Of a stretch of 22,972 bases of DNA, positions 22,712 through 22,972 are shown one piece after another (position 1 is the first letter of the stretch; each line of letters opens with the position of its first letter). The DNA comes from an uncultured Clostridia bacterium (GTDB lineage Bacteria; Bacillota; Clostridia; UBA1381). The position numbers and the translations under genes were made by a program. The DNA lies in the NCBI GenBank assembly GCA_959602045.1, contig CAUGRT010000042.1:1-22972 (forward strand), given 5' to 3'. A model generated the notes under the pieces. That model saw only the letters and a list, made by a program, of their open reading frames with translations. It was not told the origin of the DNA and did not search any database.

Positions 22712-22810
22712 ATGTTTAATCAGAAACAGAAAAGAATTATTTGTATTGTCGTTGCGGTGGCAATGATTGTGCCGCTGGCAATCAGTATTGCGTATATGTT
22801 TATACAGTAA
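22712..22810 (+). CDS. 32-residue single-pass membrane protein
   Basis: A short ORF begins MFNQKQKRIICIVV and ends AYMFIQ. It has a basic N-terminus (KQKR) and one hydrophobic segment of about 22 residues (9-30), predicting an N-in membrane miniprotein. The upstream GGAAAGGAATGAGGG provides ribosome binding sites, with GAGG five bases before the ATG. It sits 23 bases after the SLH gene and directly before a terminator, so it is probably cotranscribed. I do not recognise the family. Coding support is the ribosome binding site, composition and position, not homology. Confidence 0.65.
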   Translation: MFNQKQKRIICIVVAVAMIVPLAISIAYMFIQ

Positions 22811-22815
22811 TGAGT

Positions 22816-22858
22816 AAAAAAGCTGATGTGACATGAAAATGAGTTGCATCAGCTTTTT
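22816..22858 (+). terminator. intrinsic terminator of the SLH-gene transcript
   Basis: AAAAAGCTGATG at 22817-22828 pairs with CATCAGCTTTTT at 22847-22858, with further weak pairs inward. Five T close it. It ends the SLH and miniprotein unit and may also work on the minus strand because of the A-run. Confidence 0.93.
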
Positions 22859-22948
22859 GTTTATGTGCAACCTGTCGAAAGAGAAGTCGAAAAAAGGTGA
22901 GAAAGGCATACAAATAATCCAAAGGTAAAAAAACAGTGAGAGAGGGTA

Positions 22949-22954
22949 TTGACA
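22949..22954 (+). promoter_or_regulatory. -35 element of a promoter cut by the window end
   Basis: A consensus TTGACA stands 18 bases before the end, so a -10 at normal spacing would begin at or just beyond the edge. The sequence 22859-22948 before it shows no gene. Confidence 0.5.
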
Positions 22955-22972
22955 AAGGGGGATAGATGTGGT

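Overview
The window is a chromosomal stretch from a low-to-mid GC Gram-positive anaerobe of the class Clostridia, probably near the Lachnospiraceae or Anaerotignaceae. Four things point that way: the rimP-nusA-rnpM-infB-rbfA-nrnA-truB-ribF gene order, a Firmicutes-length NusA without C-terminal repeats, a pyruvate phosphate dikinase with the catalytic residues at the Clostridium symbiosum-like positions His455 and Cys832, and strong AGGAG-type ribosome binding sites with clear sigma-A promoters. This placement is inference from gene content; no database was searched.

Layout: (1) 1-640, a stand-alone DUF4829-like protein closed by a strong terminator. (2) 750-1894, a membrane-anchored LytR-CpsA-Psr cell-wall ligase with its own promoter. 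(3) 1976-11166, a long translation and RNA operon with its own promoter and a 12-bp leader hairpin: rimP, nusA, rnpM, infB, rbfA, nrnA, truB, ribF, then glmU, ending at an intrinsic terminator. (4) 11200-13996, ppdK on the minus strand with its own promoter and terminator. (5) 14098-18478, an APC-family amino-acid permease, then an M18 aminopeptidase and a two-gene ThrE-type exporter. A large perfect palindrome lies between the permease and the peptidase. (6) 18526-19299, the manganese exporter mntP behind a long inverted-repeat leader. (7) 19394-21383, leuA behind a leader that encodes a leucine-rich peptide followed by a terminator. (8) 21401-22858, tadA, a secreted S-layer-homology protein and a 32-residue membrane protein. 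(9) The last bases carry a -35 element whose gene lies outside the window.

The most interesting signal is upstream of leuA. A 19-codon ORF with a ribosome binding site contains four consecutive Leu codons (CTC CTA CTA CTC). It is followed by an intrinsic terminator and by a segment just after its stop codon that can pair with the terminator loop and right arm. This is the layout of classical ribosome-mediated leucine attenuation, in a group of bacteria where T-box control is the usual expectation.

Secondary signals are: a rimP leader hairpin with an interrupted U-tract that could be a NusA-responsive attenuator; a perfect 10-bp inverted repeat just before the nrnA start; and two long intergenic inverted repeats, before the M18 peptidase and before mntP, whose loops share a GCTCAGA-containing core and may belong to one repeat family. 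The rest is conserved housekeeping sequence. No tRNA, rRNA, CRISPR array, insertion sequence or prophage gene was seen.
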